NCBI RefSeq assembly: GCF_932276165.1
Contig: NC_063994.1
Location: 1,488,001 to 1,552,000 of the forward strand
Origin: Plutella xylostella
Lineage: Eukaryota > Arthropoda > Insecta > Lepidoptera > Plutellidae
Reading direction: 5' to 3'
Length of the DNA stretch: 64,000 nt
Part shown: positions 22,001 to 28,788 of the stretch, piece by piece
Layout of the letters: every line of letters starts with the position of its first letter
Position numbering within the stretch: position 1 is the first letter of the stretch
Made by a program: the position numbers and the translations under genes
The notes under the pieces: model-generated
Database searches by the model: none
Seen by the model: the letters and a program-made list of their open reading frames with translations, nothing else
Told to the model about the DNA's origin: nothing

Positions 22001-22292
22001 TGCTAAGATTTTTAACATTCATTAGCGCTGTGGCATACGGAATATGTTCAAAGAATATACCAATGAACTCTCGTATTTCCTCCAATATCACACTAACAGA
22101 TACTCAGCTCCACCTTTAACAACACTCTGTCTTCTCTCTCCCCAGGGCCTCCGCCGCGGCAACCCGCTCCACTTATGCCCGGAGCGCTACGCGGCGCTGC
22201 GCATGTTGTGGCTCAGCCACGGCCTTCACGAGCGCATCGCCCGCGGCCTAGACACCAACATGCTGGTCACCACGCGCTGGCAGACCATGTGA
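1071..22292 (+). CDS. UBR2: E3 ubiquitin-protein ligase UBR1/UBR2 (N-recognin), 3' part
   Basis: Seventeen exons give about 1,110 residues matching the middle and C-terminus of UBR1/UBR2, the RING ligase that targets proteins with destabilising N-termini. Exons: 1071-1219, 1736-1901, 2343-2457, 4937-5016, 5226-5357, 5852-6018, 6254-6429, 6801-6889, 7126-7376, 7766-7902, 8247-8342, 17091-17277, 17530-17629, 18267-18415, 19737-20744, 21216-21398, 22146-22292. All junctions are AG/GT and phases join. The UBR box and N-domain lie upstream of the window. Landmarks: VHAGMWRRNG in exon 1; the family motif KPMAHSELNR in exon 3; a RING-H2 split over exons 9-12 (CIMCQEE, SSCGHALHAACW, CPLCERLC); the C-terminal cap with LCSQSYCCQ in exon 15, and YLDSYGETDQGLRRGNPLHLC across exons 16-17. 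Exon 9 has a G/C-rich low-complexity insert before the RING. Intron 11 (8.7 kb) contains the BEL/Pao element. I cannot decide UBR1 versus UBR2; insects usually have one such gene. Confidence 0.92.
1563..1640 (-). repeat. Probable short LINE 3' tail relic
   Basis: On the minus strand this reads AATAAATGTATTTTC followed by a TTCTT-rich run. That resembles the short-repeat 3' tails of CR1/Jockey-type LINEs common in Lepidoptera. There is no coding content and no target duplication that I can see. It lies in a UBR intron. Confidence 0.3.
3203..4274 (-). mobile_element. 5'-truncated RTE-clade LINE
   Basis: The insertion is bounded by a 17-bp duplication AATTCGCATCTATTACT (3186-3202 and 4275-4291). 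It contains the second half of a reverse transcriptase ORF on the minus strand. The stop codon (3223-3225) lies a few bases from a (GA)n microsatellite tail (3203-3219), an RTE-style 3' end with almost no 3' UTR. The perfect duplication and open frame point to a fairly recent insertion. Confidence 0.88.
3223..4274 (-). CDS. RTE reverse transcriptase, C-terminal half (truncated)
   Basis: The frame covers about 350 residues, open from the truncation point to the stop. Visible RT blocks in order are FLDMEKAFDR (block with the first catalytic Asp), EGVHQGSVLSPFLF, FIYADDVAI (the YADD active site), GLKLSVTKTQ and the C-terminal stretch ending in RKADPTTIWDT. The endonuclease domain and the first RT blocks are missing because of 5' truncation. 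The frame runs a few codons into flanking DNA at its 5' side (to 4320); that part is not element sequence. It cannot support autonomous transposition. Confidence 0.85.
5050..5160. repeat. Dispersed MITE relic shared with 25022-25142
   Basis: A block containing AAAATTGACGTTGTGATATACG-AATTTCA and CTTTTTGAT is repeated almost identically at about 25060-25120. The downstream copy has ATTCATAG / CTATGAAT inverted ends. This copy lies in the intron before UBR exon 5 and keeps only the left end clearly. Confidence 0.55.
6466..6515 (+). repeat. Echo of UBR exon 7 in the following intron
   Basis: The intron has GACAGCAGCGCGC and then GCAGCAGCTGGCCAGCAGCC, the same words that occur inside exon 7 (about 6326-6387), with GCAGCTGCA repeats between them. 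It starts about 40 bp downstream of the exon's donor site. It looks like a partial tandem duplication of the exon with internal loss and CAGCTG slippage. It has no donor site of its own. Confidence 0.6.
8582..8805 (-). repeat. BEL/Pao 3' LTR (uninterrupted, 224 bp)
   Basis: Its sequence matches 15314-15427 plus 16844-16953 almost base for base. The TG...CA ends and the flanking CAAAT support the boundaries. It contains the single copy of ACAAATTC that became duplicated in the other LTR. Confidence 0.9.
9239..9392 (-). pseudogene. Detached C-terminal piece of the BEL/Pao pol frame
   Basis: Read on the minus strand, this stretch has the conserved end of BEL/Pao integrases (KDNNLPPAKW and GRIVE motifs) followed by a stop near 9238. 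It is cut off from the main ORF by the foldback insertion 9393-10130, so the integrase C-terminal domain is interrupted in this copy. I describe the break only. Confidence 0.75.
9393..10130. mobile_element. Foldback-like insertion with degenerate GGCATAA sub-repeats
   Basis: The insertion splits the end of the pol frame. Both flanks (about 9393-9570 and 10010-10130) are made of loosely repeated phrases built on GGCATAA, TTTGGTCAA and CTCGTT words. The right flank is roughly the reverse complement of the left in phrase order, giving ragged inverted ends without a single clean repeat. The centre is AT-rich with no transposase. Boundaries are accurate to about 10 bp, and I could not fix a target duplication. 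Confidence 0.6.
10104..15140 (-). CDS. BEL/Pao gag-pol polyprotein, interrupted at its C-terminus
   Basis: The frame is 1,678 codons from an ATG at 15140; the last few codons before 10104 belong to the inserted foldback element. Domains in order: a Gag region of DUF1759 type (KLPTFCGKYEEWQ, about 120-260); CCHC-like zinc knuckles (about 340-400); an aspartic protease motif LLDQGS (D near 471); reverse transcriptase with VADIVKMYRQVR (near 801) and YMDDL (near 881); RNase H (FADAS, SIPRLELCA, AWSDSTVV); an integrase zinc-binding region (HKITLHGG, CVTC); and the integrase core with VDYAGP, YSDNGTNF and GGLWEAGVR carrying the Asp, Asp and Glu positions. Everything to the core is open, but the C-terminal domain is broken, so this copy should not be fully competent. 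It is antisense to UBR. Confidence 0.92.
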   Translation of the reverse strand: MEELLRRQDDRLESIAKAESNYKKSPKERVNSSYIESRLEALERLYEKFEEDHAIVASSTSNSMRETMEYFQGDYHSTFEERYIMYKAKLKEDLKSHIKTTSMSKAQASESSVEVKLPQIKLPTFCGKYEEWQTFHDMFVSLIHENSTLAGVQKLHYLKSSLSGEPEILLRNLPITEANYSEAWNQLKRRYNNKRFNANEFLKTLFNQETIKYESASDIKHLLDTTSSCLKSLTNMGIDTTSWDVIIIHLVTSKLDSETRKMWEHRVGLQAEKSNDDLPTWPQLTEFLETRFRALEMMNQSSSNINRSQHMEKTQHSYQPTKPKSFHSAVQQNKCTMCSGSHNLYQCKQFNHLNPQERSSYVQEQRLCFNCLSPAHSVRGCHQATCCRRCGRRHHTLLHFERQGLTSDHQEPNIENEVKRATENLPASNSETRMVANFAREKLPEHQVLLATASVNVKSNNGSKHIIRALLDQGSMASFVTEATVQLLGLKRVPASGIVSGLGEGETRIKSMVSINLESRHNPEKTVQVNAFVLKSLTSLLPTTQLTEIAWLKGERIPLADPQYNAPGRINILLGAEVYGDIVLPGIIKKSDGPIAQNTMFGWILSGRVRDTKEGAKLVNMHIGAKEDTFLKQFWEMENEPDSVKRQLTREEELCEERFKSTTERDQNGRYVVRLPFKIEDPECQYGGSREIAQRRFCHLERKLISNPVLYDEYKRVINEYVELNHMAQIVKEEEINNPRAVYLPHHAVVRNDKKTTKVRVVFDASCQGYNKVSLNDELLIGPKLQQDLRHILLRWRRHRICLVADIVKMYRQVRVNDKDTDFQRIVWRSKPNEPIKHYRLLTVTFGTAAAPYLAVKSLQQLAKDEQTKWPLAADITLRDFYMDDLMTGCQTEDEAKDIYHQMDELMKAGGFELQKWTSNNDQVLKVIEEEKRTADQSIPVELSNLVKVLGISWNRMNDQFEYSVRLPEENQQPITKRRVLSDISRLYDPMGWIAPVVAVAKVFIQELWKSGLEWDEQLTEDLRNKWLQFRSELVTVKRCVIPRWLNTTNDCHIELHAFADASRTAYAAAVYMRVISLSGQIYVHLMTAKTKVSPVEKEISIPRLELCAAVLAAKLIFEVSEVMDVPQEKLYAWSDSTVVLAWLNGLPNRWTTFVSNRVSQILTLLEADRWRHVNTNSNPADCASRGLKPSEMSTHLLWWEGPEWLREDIPPATEKEFLTHEEERTVKVLAVAVEEESFVWTRFSALAKMLTILAYCRRFLRIKKTKETRETIPKFVTAKEREEVLKISIKQTQEFHFREEIGRLRTEGKVAKKSSLYTLNPIMDKDGIIRVGGRIHLAQVPYEKRHPVILPAKSHLTTLIVVEAHKITLHGGPQVMHNYLRSRYWIIRGKDQVKKCYKECVTCLRYSRQSNNQLMGQLPEARLKPSKPFQASGVDYAGPINIKFSPGRGAKSYKGYIALFVCMVTRAIHLEAVSDLSTQGFIAAYRRFTARRGHCQDLYSDNGTNFVGADRQLKEMLTSAKSQLHQDIASLLTLEGTSWHFIPSGAPNFGGLWEAGVRSTKSHMKRVIGDSILTFEELTTVLTKIEACLNSRPLTKLSDNPDDPLPLTPGHFLVGEPLLNIPDEDATYTHVTGLQRWKLVQKIVNDFWKRWSDEYLVTLNQRHKWNNGVPLIWHNLY
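15293..15310 (-). other. Primer-binding site of the BEL/Pao element
   Basis: Three bases inside the 5' LTR the minus strand reads TGGTGCCGAAACCCGGGA, an 18-base complement of a tRNA 3' end finishing in CCA. Position and TGG start are as expected for a reverse-transcription primer site. I do not name the tRNA. Confidence 0.75.
15719..16446 (+). pseudogene. Decayed two-exon THAP-domain gene fragment
   Basis: Exon 1 (15719-15801) starts MGGWISFGC and ends at a GTAAGT donor. A second exon after TTCATAG (from 16303) joins in phase and continues with FPTEKK, KWID and NWEPKKHTKI, the spacing of a THAP C2CH finger. A one-base shift near 16391-16394 breaks the frame; the other frame continues with CSAHFEEDCF, the expected Cys-x2-His end of the finger. 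The first zinc Cys appears replaced by Trp. Two independent lesions mark it as dead. In the family this domain binds transposon ends. Confidence 0.65.
16516..16694. mobile_element. About 180-bp palindromic MITE nested in the THAP insertion
   Basis: Imperfect inverted repeats of about 70 bp: the left arm begins TATATCGTCGGTTGACAGG and the right arm ends CCTATCAACCGACGATATA. Both arms share internal TTTTTCAATA and CAGATAAA words. The unit would fold into one long hairpin. A flanking TA is plausible but not certain. Confidence 0.65.
18886..19033 (+). repeat. Second copy of UBR exon 14 (no 3' splice site)
   Basis: This repeats exon 14 (18267-18415) over essentially its whole length and keeps the GGGGTATGTC donor. 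The base run before it (TCATACG) lacks an acceptor AG where the exon begins. The encoded peptide is identical over the exon: the differences I can see (for example ACG/ACC, GTC/GTG, TCA/TCC, CAA/CAG, AAT/AAC, TTT/TTC) are all synonymous. It does not look spliceable as it stands. Confidence 0.85.
19367..19515. mobile_element. Harbinger-type MITE (149 bp)
   Basis: Perfect 18-bp inverted ends GGGCCAGTTTTTTGATCC with TTA on both sides (19364-19366, 19516-19518). A 3-bp TTA duplication with G-rich ends is the PIF/Harbinger signature. It lies in the UBR intron before exon 15. Confidence 0.8.
20847..20990 (-). repeat. CR1-type LINE 3' tail relic
   Basis: On the minus strand an AATAAAGAGT signal runs into repeated ATTCT units, the short-repeat tail style of CR1-clade LINEs. 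Only about 140 bp of non-coding 3' end remain. Confidence 0.5.
21064..21215 (+). repeat. Duplicated splice-acceptor region before UBR exon 16
   Basis: Two copies (about 21064-21138 and 21143-21215) share CATCGAACRATAGCATTA, ACAATTTA, ACTAACCAACAT-like words and a CCCCCAG or CCCCGCAG acceptor. Use of the first acceptor would read into an in-frame stop before exon 16, so the second (21215) is the functional one. Confidence 0.75.
21553..21678 (+). pseudogene. Frameshifted partial copy of UBR exon 16
   Basis: The copy covers the last two thirds of exon 16 (from the CGGCGCC run to GACTGACCAG) with a GTGAGG donor. Third-position changes dominate in the first half. A one-base deletion around 21620-21630 shifts the frame relative to the exon. 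No acceptor precedes it, so it is non-functional. Confidence 0.8.
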
Positions 22293-22995
22293 GGCGGTGG
22301 TAGGGTAATAGGGAGCTGGCGGTCGGTTTGTTTGAAATGATGTAGGTTTTGGGAAATGACGCCAACTTGGGACTGGAATAGTTACGAATATACGCCAATT
22401 TACTGCCAGTTTCAGTTATGATTACTATCACGCGATTTTGACACATAAAAAGTTGCATCCTGACAAAATCGTATGAAAGTAACTGTCAGCTATCGATAGA
22501 TAGAGTTATTAAAATTGGCAGTTAAAAGTAAATACGCGCTGTCAATAAGGCGGACGGTTTCTGTCTCTAGGTAGATAGGTTAGAGCCAGTGTGTAGCACG
22601 AGGGCTCGACACCAACATGCTGGTCACTGGTCTGCTGGTCAGGCGCTGGCAGTTCATGTGAGGACGGCGGCGGTAGGCTGGTAGGTGGTAGGTTGGTAGG
22701 CTTGTTTGAAATGATGTAGGTTTTGGGAAATGACGCCAACTTATACCTTGTTTCACGGGGAAAGACATCTGACAGAACCCTTATTATATTTGAATAAGGG
22801 TGGTTCTTGTTTGTATCAGATGTCTTTCCCCGTGAAATGAAATATAAATGGACTGGAATTGTTACGAAAATAAGCCAATTTACTGCCAGTTTCGATACTC
22901 TATCTATCGATAGCAGATAGTTGAAGTAAGCAATAAGCAAAAAGTTGCATTCTGTCAAAATCGTATGAAAGTAACTGTCAGCTATCGATATTGAA
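22247..22995 (+). repeat. Tandem duplication of the UBR terminal exon end and 3' flank
   Basis: Copy 1 (22247-22505) includes the last codons and stop of UBR. Copy 2 (about 22600-22995) repeats GACACCAACATGCTGGTCAC, then TTGTTTGAAATGATGTAGG, GCCAATTTACTGCCAGTTTC and GTAACTGTCAGCTATCGATA in the same order. Copy 2 holds a hairpin insertion (22749-22843) that copy 1 lacks, so the insertion came after the duplication. Confidence 0.8.
22749..22843. mobile_element. Short hairpin MITE in duplicate copy 2
   Basis: Perfect 22-bp arms at 22751-22772 and 22816-22837 (TTTCACGGGGAAAGACATCT and its complement), with a second inverted pair (GAACCC / GGGTGGTTC) inside. Comparison with copy 1 shows it as an insertion between GCCAACTT and GGACTGGAA. 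Confidence 0.75.
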
Positions 22996-23313
22996 TCTGG
23001 CAGTTAAAGTGTAGCAGTTTGTTTTATCCGTCTGTAAACGTAACACGTTTGTTATGACAACATGAATTTGTTAATCATAAACGTGTTATGTGACATTTTC
23101 ATGGTGTTTATTTATTTGCGCGTTATACTAATAGAGACACATATAAACATGTAATATGACAACATTAATTTGTTAAATAGATATTTAAATTCTTTATCGT
23201 GTCTACCTACTCATGTCGTTAAAAAAATCGCCGCAGTAGTAGTCTTACCACGAACCAGTGTGCAGCATACTATCGAGATGCATAGAAAAACTATTAATTA
23301 ACTGTCCATATAA

Positions 23314-23393
23314 GGATTTGGGACTGTCATCGTCACCCCGTGACAAAAGTCCCAAAATAAAAACAGATTAAAAAAAAAAAAAAAAAAAAAAAA
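23314..23393 (+). mobile_element. Very short 5'-truncated LINE tail with poly(A)
   Basis: About 56 bp of LINE 3' end (hairpin GTCACCCCGTGAC, CCCAAAATAAA) followed by about 24 A. It is flanked by the 13-bp duplication ACTGTCCATATAA (23301-23313, 23394-23406). A target-primed insertion that stalled almost at once. Confidence 0.8.
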
Positions 23394-24821
23394 ACTGTCC
23401 ATATAAAGAGCCCTCCGAACACTATGGAAATAATTGGAGCAGGGTTTGGGTATTCGCGTCTGGCACGCTGAAGTTTACTAACAAGATCACTAGATGGCTC
23501 TAAATCACAGATTCTACATGAACTTGACCCCGCTTTAGGAAATAGATATTATAGGAATAGTTGGCGTCGTTTTTAACCCGGATATGACTTGTTTCGACTA
23601 ATGAATATAGAATATAGATTCAAATTGTTTTGCACAATCTGAGCTTAACATTATGAGACTTGGTCAATGTGCCAAGCTTGTCTTTGATACGAAAAGACGA
23701 TATCTCGACTCGTATAGTATATGCAGTTAGGTTTACCAATATTACGTGCACGAAATTGACGTGCTTAAAATCCTTTGTGTAATTTAACTATAGTTATTAA
23801 AACATTAGATTAATAATTAATTGTTTGTGGGATGCTCGCTGTGGCAGTAGCAGAGCGGAAATAATTATTAGAGATATTTGTCATTGAACCTATTTATTTA
23901 AATTTACATACATATTTATTTAATATACATTAGAAATGATACGCCGAAAAGAGGCACTAGATGGCGTTACTGTTAAAGGCAACATTAATTTCAACTATTC
24001 CAAATTATCTGACTTTAAACTTCCGAAACATAATATTATTTAATTCGTATTTTCAACAGTTTTATAAAATGTAGTTAAATACAATTATTTAAAAACAATT
24101 GTGCCTGCTACTGGCACGGTGCTGAAGTGGCGGCAGAGGCGACCGGCTGTGCGTATACTCAGAAAGAATTATATTAACATTATCTAGTATAAGTCACGCA
24201 AATAAAGAAGCAATTTAAAGATGACGCCCGAATAAAAACAAAAATATTTGCGGACCATTTCGCCCTATTTGAGTGTGTGTCTCCTTAAGTAACGGCCGCC
24301 ATTTTTATGTTGCTAATTTATTTGAGCGCGTTATACTAATAGAGATAAATACACTTGTTCGTACATCAGCTTATGATTAGATTTGATTGTATTCCTGACG
24401 TCATGTCAGAAGCATTTCGAGGATTTATAACGGCTAATAAATTAAATTGACTTAATTAACCCCTTCTTAGCCGGGAAATCAGACAATTGTAATTTGTATT
24501 GTATTTTTATTTGGCTATTATCAAAGATACATTTATTCAGACTTATTTATGCAAAAGTCATATTTCTGCCTAAAATAAAATTTCTTATAATATAATCGAC
24601 AAGTTTATGCAAAGTTTTTTTAAAATATATTTTAAATCAACTAGATCTAGTTAGAACCGAGTGGAGTCGCGCAGTGTCCACTTTTAGTTAGGTTATCAAT
24701 ACGTTTGTGCAATGTTAATAAAAATAACTTAATATAGTTTTTTTTCTCACACTGTGTGTACTGTTTTACTAATATTAAGTGACATTTTGTGTTTTAATTG
24801 AACAGCACAACTACAATATTA

Positions 24822-24988
24822 GGCTGCGTTCCCAGTAGGCAAACTGCTCACCAGTTACTAGGCGCGCGTTATTAAGAAGCAAATAGCTTAGAGTGAGCTC
24901 TAAACCAGCAAACTGTGATTACTCGGCAAACTAAACCGATACGCCGCGAAATTAGTTTCTTACGTTTTAGCCTACTGGGAACGCAACC
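24822..24988. mobile_element. Harbinger-type MITE (167 bp)
   Basis: Ends GGCTGCGTTCCCAGTAGGC and its near-complement (one mismatch), with TTA on both sides (24819-24821, 24989-24991). Same superfamily signature as 19367-19515 but a different family. Confidence 0.75.
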
Positions 24989-25021
24989 TTAATAACGCAC
25001 CTCGGTATACTCTTCCCCCCA

Positions 25022-25142
25022 TATTCATAGAGCTTTTTGACACTTTACAATAGGTTTAAAATTGACGTTGTGATATACGAATTTCATCTTTTTGATTGAC
25101 GTAAAGAGTCGAAATTTGTGTGTTAAAATACGGTCTATGAAT
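25022..25142. repeat. MITE copy related to 5050-5160
   Basis: Inverted ends ATTCATAG and CTATGAAT enclose AAAATTGACGTTGTGATATACG and CTTTTTGATTGACGTAAAG, matching the intron copy near 5090. Confidence 0.55.
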
Positions 25143-25353
25143 TTGAGGGTTCATATAAAGGGTTGAGTTTCCGGCAGTTCACTGATAATTTTTCAGTCTG
25201 TACGAAGGGAAATGTCTCAGTGGGGCGGGATGTGCTGTTGTGAATATTTAAACGGAGTACTTTGGATAGCTTTCTGGCTTATTTTGAAACACACAAATTA
25301 CGGCAATCGCGTTTTTGTGAGGTACCTAAGATCCCATTCTGTAGTTTTATATA

Positions 25354-25418
25354 CAGGGTGCTGCAAAACGCATAAAAGTCACCCCATTTCGGCTTAGTAT
25401 ACCACTTGCAACTCCCTG
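25354..25418. mobile_element. 65-bp mariner-like mini-element
   Basis: Ends CAGGGTGCTGCAA and (complement) CAGGGAGTTGCAA flanked by TA on each side (25352-25353, 25419-25420). Reduced to little more than its inverted repeats. Confidence 0.5.
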
Positions 25419-26291
25419 TATATTCCTGAAACCCATAGAAGAAGACATCGATATTATAGTTTCCTGAATGTTTAATTTTATAAAATATATGTGTAGAAGA
25501 TTTTTGCCACTTTCATGTTAAATCCATCCACGATAAAATTGATGTTACTAGAAAATCCACGGTGTTAGATAGATAAGAGTTTGCATAAAACCATTGTATC
25601 TCCGAAATGATATTTATATTTCATAGTTTTAATAAATTACTAACAGAGAAAATGAAATATAACCGTAGCTGAGAAATCTAAATGGTTTCTAGATAGCTTT
25701 AGTTTCTCTCCAAAGAAACAGATGGAAGAAATAATAATTTTGGAATTTGAAAAAGCTAGCCTATTTATGTTTTCAAGTTGTTAGGTAAATAGTGAATCCT
25801 TTTGACTAGGTTCCCAGATCTATAACCAAAAATGAACCTGGGAGTTATAGTTTTTGACTAGATTTCGAGTTTAGGGGTTTTACTTTAGTCAAAATGCTTG
25901 TACCTGTGAATATATGAAGCGATCCATTATATTTTGTGTTTGACTTGACGTTTATTTAAATTTAAGTAAATTGGACCCTAACCCCTTTGCGTCAAGACTT
26001 TGAATCGATTGCGCGAGTAACATATGCTATAGATGCTTGTACGAAGCAGTGAGAAACACATTTCTGTATTGAGTAAATTACTTAGATTTTATTATTATTC
26101 AATAAATGTTTAAATACACATTTTGTCTTTTTTTCCTTTTGCAACTTTACAGACTATGGAATCTAGAACAAGGAAGAAGATCTATAGAAACAGTGCTTTG
26201 TTACATAGGCCAAGGATGGATCAACATCATTGTAGTGTAGGGAAATACAAGGATAACTTAACAACCTTTCACTTAGCTACGGTCTGTGCAC

Positions 26292-26424
26292 GTACAGTCA
26301 GCTGCATAAGTAGCTATTATACACTTTTGTACCTTGTCAATCTGAAATCGCCTATCAATTCATAGAAACATTGACGGTTCGTCAGTTTGACTAGGTGCAT
26401 ACTGAGCTGCATAGCTGACCGTAC
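26292..26424. mobile_element. MITE with GTCAGCTGCATAAGT ends, copy 1
   Basis: Inverted ends (GTACAGTCAGCTGCATAAG and the complement of AGCTGCATAGCTGACCGTAC) with a nested inverted pair around TACCTTGTCAA and GACGGTTCGTCA. A second copy of the same family lies at 62039-62176. Confidence 0.75.
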
Positions 26425-26475
26425 ATAAGATATATCTATCGAAACATAAGACCACCAAAATCACTAGCCCACCAC

Positions 26476-28788
26476 TCACAAAGCGGTGGTAGAGCGCAGC
26501 ATCACGACGGTCGGTTCATCCGACGCGTCCTCCTCAGGCGCCTCCGTGGCTGACTCCGGCCTGATGATGTTCATCGGCAGGTCGGCCAGCCCCGGCGCTT
26601 GCCACCACTTCTTGAATAACTTCAGGCTTGTGTCTCTGACGTCACCGCCTGTGTAATACTGTATATCCGCGATGAAGAAGTCCCGGCTGACGGTGAAGCG
26701 CACTAAGTCCTGAGTGGCTTTCTCGTCGAAGAATTCATTCCTCGCGTGTGCGTCCACGGCGGCGCGCAGGAACATGCGCCAGCGCGGGGTGTAGTAGTGC
26801 CGGAACAACTCCGCCCACTGCTTGCTCGCGTAGTCGGAGATCTCCCCGTTCGGCCCCCACAGAGTTATCTGGTTGCGCGCGTTGAAGTCGTACAAATAAC
26901 GCTCTTCTGCGTTAGTTGCCAGCGCTTTAGCGCCTTCCAGCCACGGGCGCGCGCTGAAGTTCTCATTGGTTAGACATATGGTCTCTAGATCGTCCAAGAT
27001 GTCGAGGAACTGGTTGACGGTGGCGTTGAAGACGGCGGTGGAGGCGGCGCGCGCGGGCTGCAGGCGCAGGTACAGCTGCGCGGCGCGGTACTGCAGCGCC
27101 TGCCGCGTCACGTCGGCCAGGTCGTGCAGGAAGCCGTCGGTGGCGCAGTCGGCGCCCGCGAACACCAGGTGTCTCCAGGCGGCCAGCAGGTCCCGGCTGC
27201 GGTACCACGCCCACGGGCGCAGGCGGGAGCTCGGGGCCCGCGTGATCACGTACTTGCCGCGCACCTTGTTGAGTCCGTCGAAGCTGTACACGGAGGCCAG
27301 CAGGGCGTCCCACGCCGCGCCCGTCGAGTTGCAGCCGTAGCGCCGCTCCGCGTACCGTCTCACCCACTGGTTGAGGTCGAGAGGCTCGCGCCGCCACGCC
27401 GCCTCCGTCATCAGATCGTAGATAACGTAGTTCTGGTAGATGCCTTCCGGCGCCATCCCCGTGCCCACCATGGTGCTGCCGGGCGCCGCGCGCGCCGCGT
27501 GCACCTCGCGCGTGATGCCGCGGGTGCCGCCGAACATGCCCAGCGTGCCGCCGAAGTTGTGCAGCATGCACCAGACGAAGGGCTGCCCGTAGTACCAGCG
27601 GTACAGGTGGTACTGCGGCCACTGCTCCGCCTGCAGGTCTAGCACGAGCACGCGGCCGCGCGGGGCGGCGGTGAGGAAGGCCTCCACGCGCTGCAGCGGC
27701 CACAGCAGCGGGTCGTGCACGAAGGCCCAGCCCTGCAGCAGCCACACGGCGCGCGGGTCCACCTCCGCCAGCGTGGCGTGGATCGCGCGCGCCGCGGACG
27801 CCGCCAGCGCCGTGGACCAGCCCTGCACCTGGACCTCGTTGAAGGGGTCGGCGGAGTACACGTGCGTGAGTCCGCCCGCGCTCGCCTCGCGCAGGAAGCG
27901 GCGGCCCAGCTCGCGGAACAGCGGCTCCGAGGGCTCCAGGAAGGCGCCGCAGCAGTAGTCCTCGCCGAACTTGTTCCACGTGTCCAATGAGTGCAGCGTG
28001 ACGTTGGGGAGCACGCGGGCGAGCGCGCGCGGCACGTGCCCGCTGAAGGCCGGCAGCACCGCCACCATGCCGAGGCGGCGCATGAGTGGCAGCGCGGCCT
28101 CCTGCACGCGCCGCTGCGCCGCGTGCCAGCCCGCCGGCAGCGGCCCGCCCCAGCGCCGCACGTTGCCCATGCGCAGCCACGCTAGAAACGCTGGGCCAGT
28201 AAAATAGTCATCGATCTCCGCCTGCGTGAGGCCGAGGCCGCGGTACACGCGCGCCCACGCCGCCTCCTGCGCCACCGGGCCCAGCGCCAGGTTCACCCCC
28301 TGCAGCGCCAGCCAGCCCACGTGGCGCTGCCACTCCCGCACCCCCCACCACGCGAAGCTGTACGACGCCGTGCACACGTTCTGGAAATACCGGAACCGGT
28401 CGTTGGCGACCACCGTCTCGTTGGCCACGGGCAGCAGCTGCGGGATCTGCACATTCTGCTCGCGCCACGTGATCTGACTCTTACAGTACTCTTTCAGGTA
28501 GTAGTTGAACCCCCACACGGCGGCCACGCCCGAGCTGGCGCGGATCAGCAACGACTCGCCATCACTTCGCAATGTAAACGTATCCTTGTGGTCCGTGAAC
28601 AGCTGGAAGTCGACCTGCACGGTGACGCGGTTCGTGTAGCCCGAGATGATCTTTTGCGCGGCCTCCGCCTGCTCGTAGTCCGGCGACACGGTCTGCAGCC
28701 GCACCGGGTCCAGGTAAGACAGGTCCAGATCGGGATCAATACCCAACGCTAACTGCAGCAATGCTAGAAACACAACTACGCGACTCAT
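26476..28788 (-). CDS. NAGLU: Alpha-N-acetylglucosaminidase (lysosomal, GH89)
   Basis: A complete 770-residue enzyme in one exon, close to the length of human NAGLU (743). It removes terminal alpha-N-acetylglucosamine from heparan sulfate in the lysosome. An N-terminal signal peptide (MSRVVVFLALLQLALG) precedes an N-terminal domain (about 30-115), the catalytic barrel (about 130-460; FAWWGVREWQRHVGW, NVRRWGGPLP, SADPFNEVQ, WLLQGWAF, MLHNFGG, GTGMAPEGIYQN) and a helical C-terminal domain. By family alignment the catalytic acids should be Glu318 (DPFNEV) and Glu448 (APEG). N-glycosylation sequons include NET at 123 and NVT at 262. Odd points: no introns beside intron-rich neighbours, and strong GC bias in codons that opens long spurious frames on both strands. 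The start is the only ATG before the signal peptide. Confidence 0.95.
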   Translation of the reverse strand: MSRVVVFLALLQLALGIDPDLDLSYLDPVRLQTVSPDYEQAEAAQKIISGYTNRVTVQVDFQLFTDHKDTFTLRSDGESLLIRASSGVAAVWGFNYYLKEYCKSQITWREQNVQIPQLLPVANETVVANDRFRYFQNVCTASYSFAWWGVREWQRHVGWLALQGVNLALGPVAQEAAWARVYRGLGLTQAEIDDYFTGPAFLAWLRMGNVRRWGGPLPAGWHAAQRRVQEAALPLMRRLGMVAVLPAFSGHVPRALARVLPNVTLHSLDTWNKFGEDYCCGAFLEPSEPLFRELGRRFLREASAGGLTHVYSADPFNEVQVQGWSTALAASAARAIHATLAEVDPRAVWLLQGWAFVHDPLLWPLQRVEAFLTAAPRGRVLVLDLQAEQWPQYHLYRWYYGQPFVWCMLHNFGGTLGMFGGTRGITREVHAARAAPGSTMVGTGMAPEGIYQNYVIYDLMTEAAWRREPLDLNQWVRRYAERRYGCNSTGAAWDALLASVYSFDGLNKVRGKYVITRAPSSRLRPWAWYRSRDLLAAWRHLVFAGADCATDGFLHDLADVTRQALQYRAAQLYLRLQPARAASTAVFNATVNQFLDILDDLETICLTNENFSARPWLEGAKALATNAEERYLYDFNARNQITLWGPNGEISDYASKQWAELFRHYYTPRWRMFLRAAVDAHARNEFFDEKATQDLVRFTVSRDFFIADIQYYTGGDVRDTSLKLFKKWWQAPGLADLPMNIIRPESATEAPEEDASDEPTVVMLRSTTAL

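Larger units (their letters stand above)
22996..26290. other. Non-coding spacer between UBR and NAGLU
   Basis: AT-rich sequence with no supported gene. It contains the small elements listed separately and a dispersed word (CGCGTTATACTAATAGAGA at about 23118 and 24328). The two flanking genes converge on it. On the minus strand an AATAAA at 26088-26093 is a plausible NAGLU poly(A) signal. I see nothing else to name. Confidence 0.5.

Noticed and set aside
26963..28180. 405-codon frame on the minus strand within NAGLU, and several + strand frames there
   Set aside because: All are alternative frames of a very GC-rich coding exon. They are Ala/Arg/Gly-rich with no domain, while the NAGLU frame has clear family motifs.
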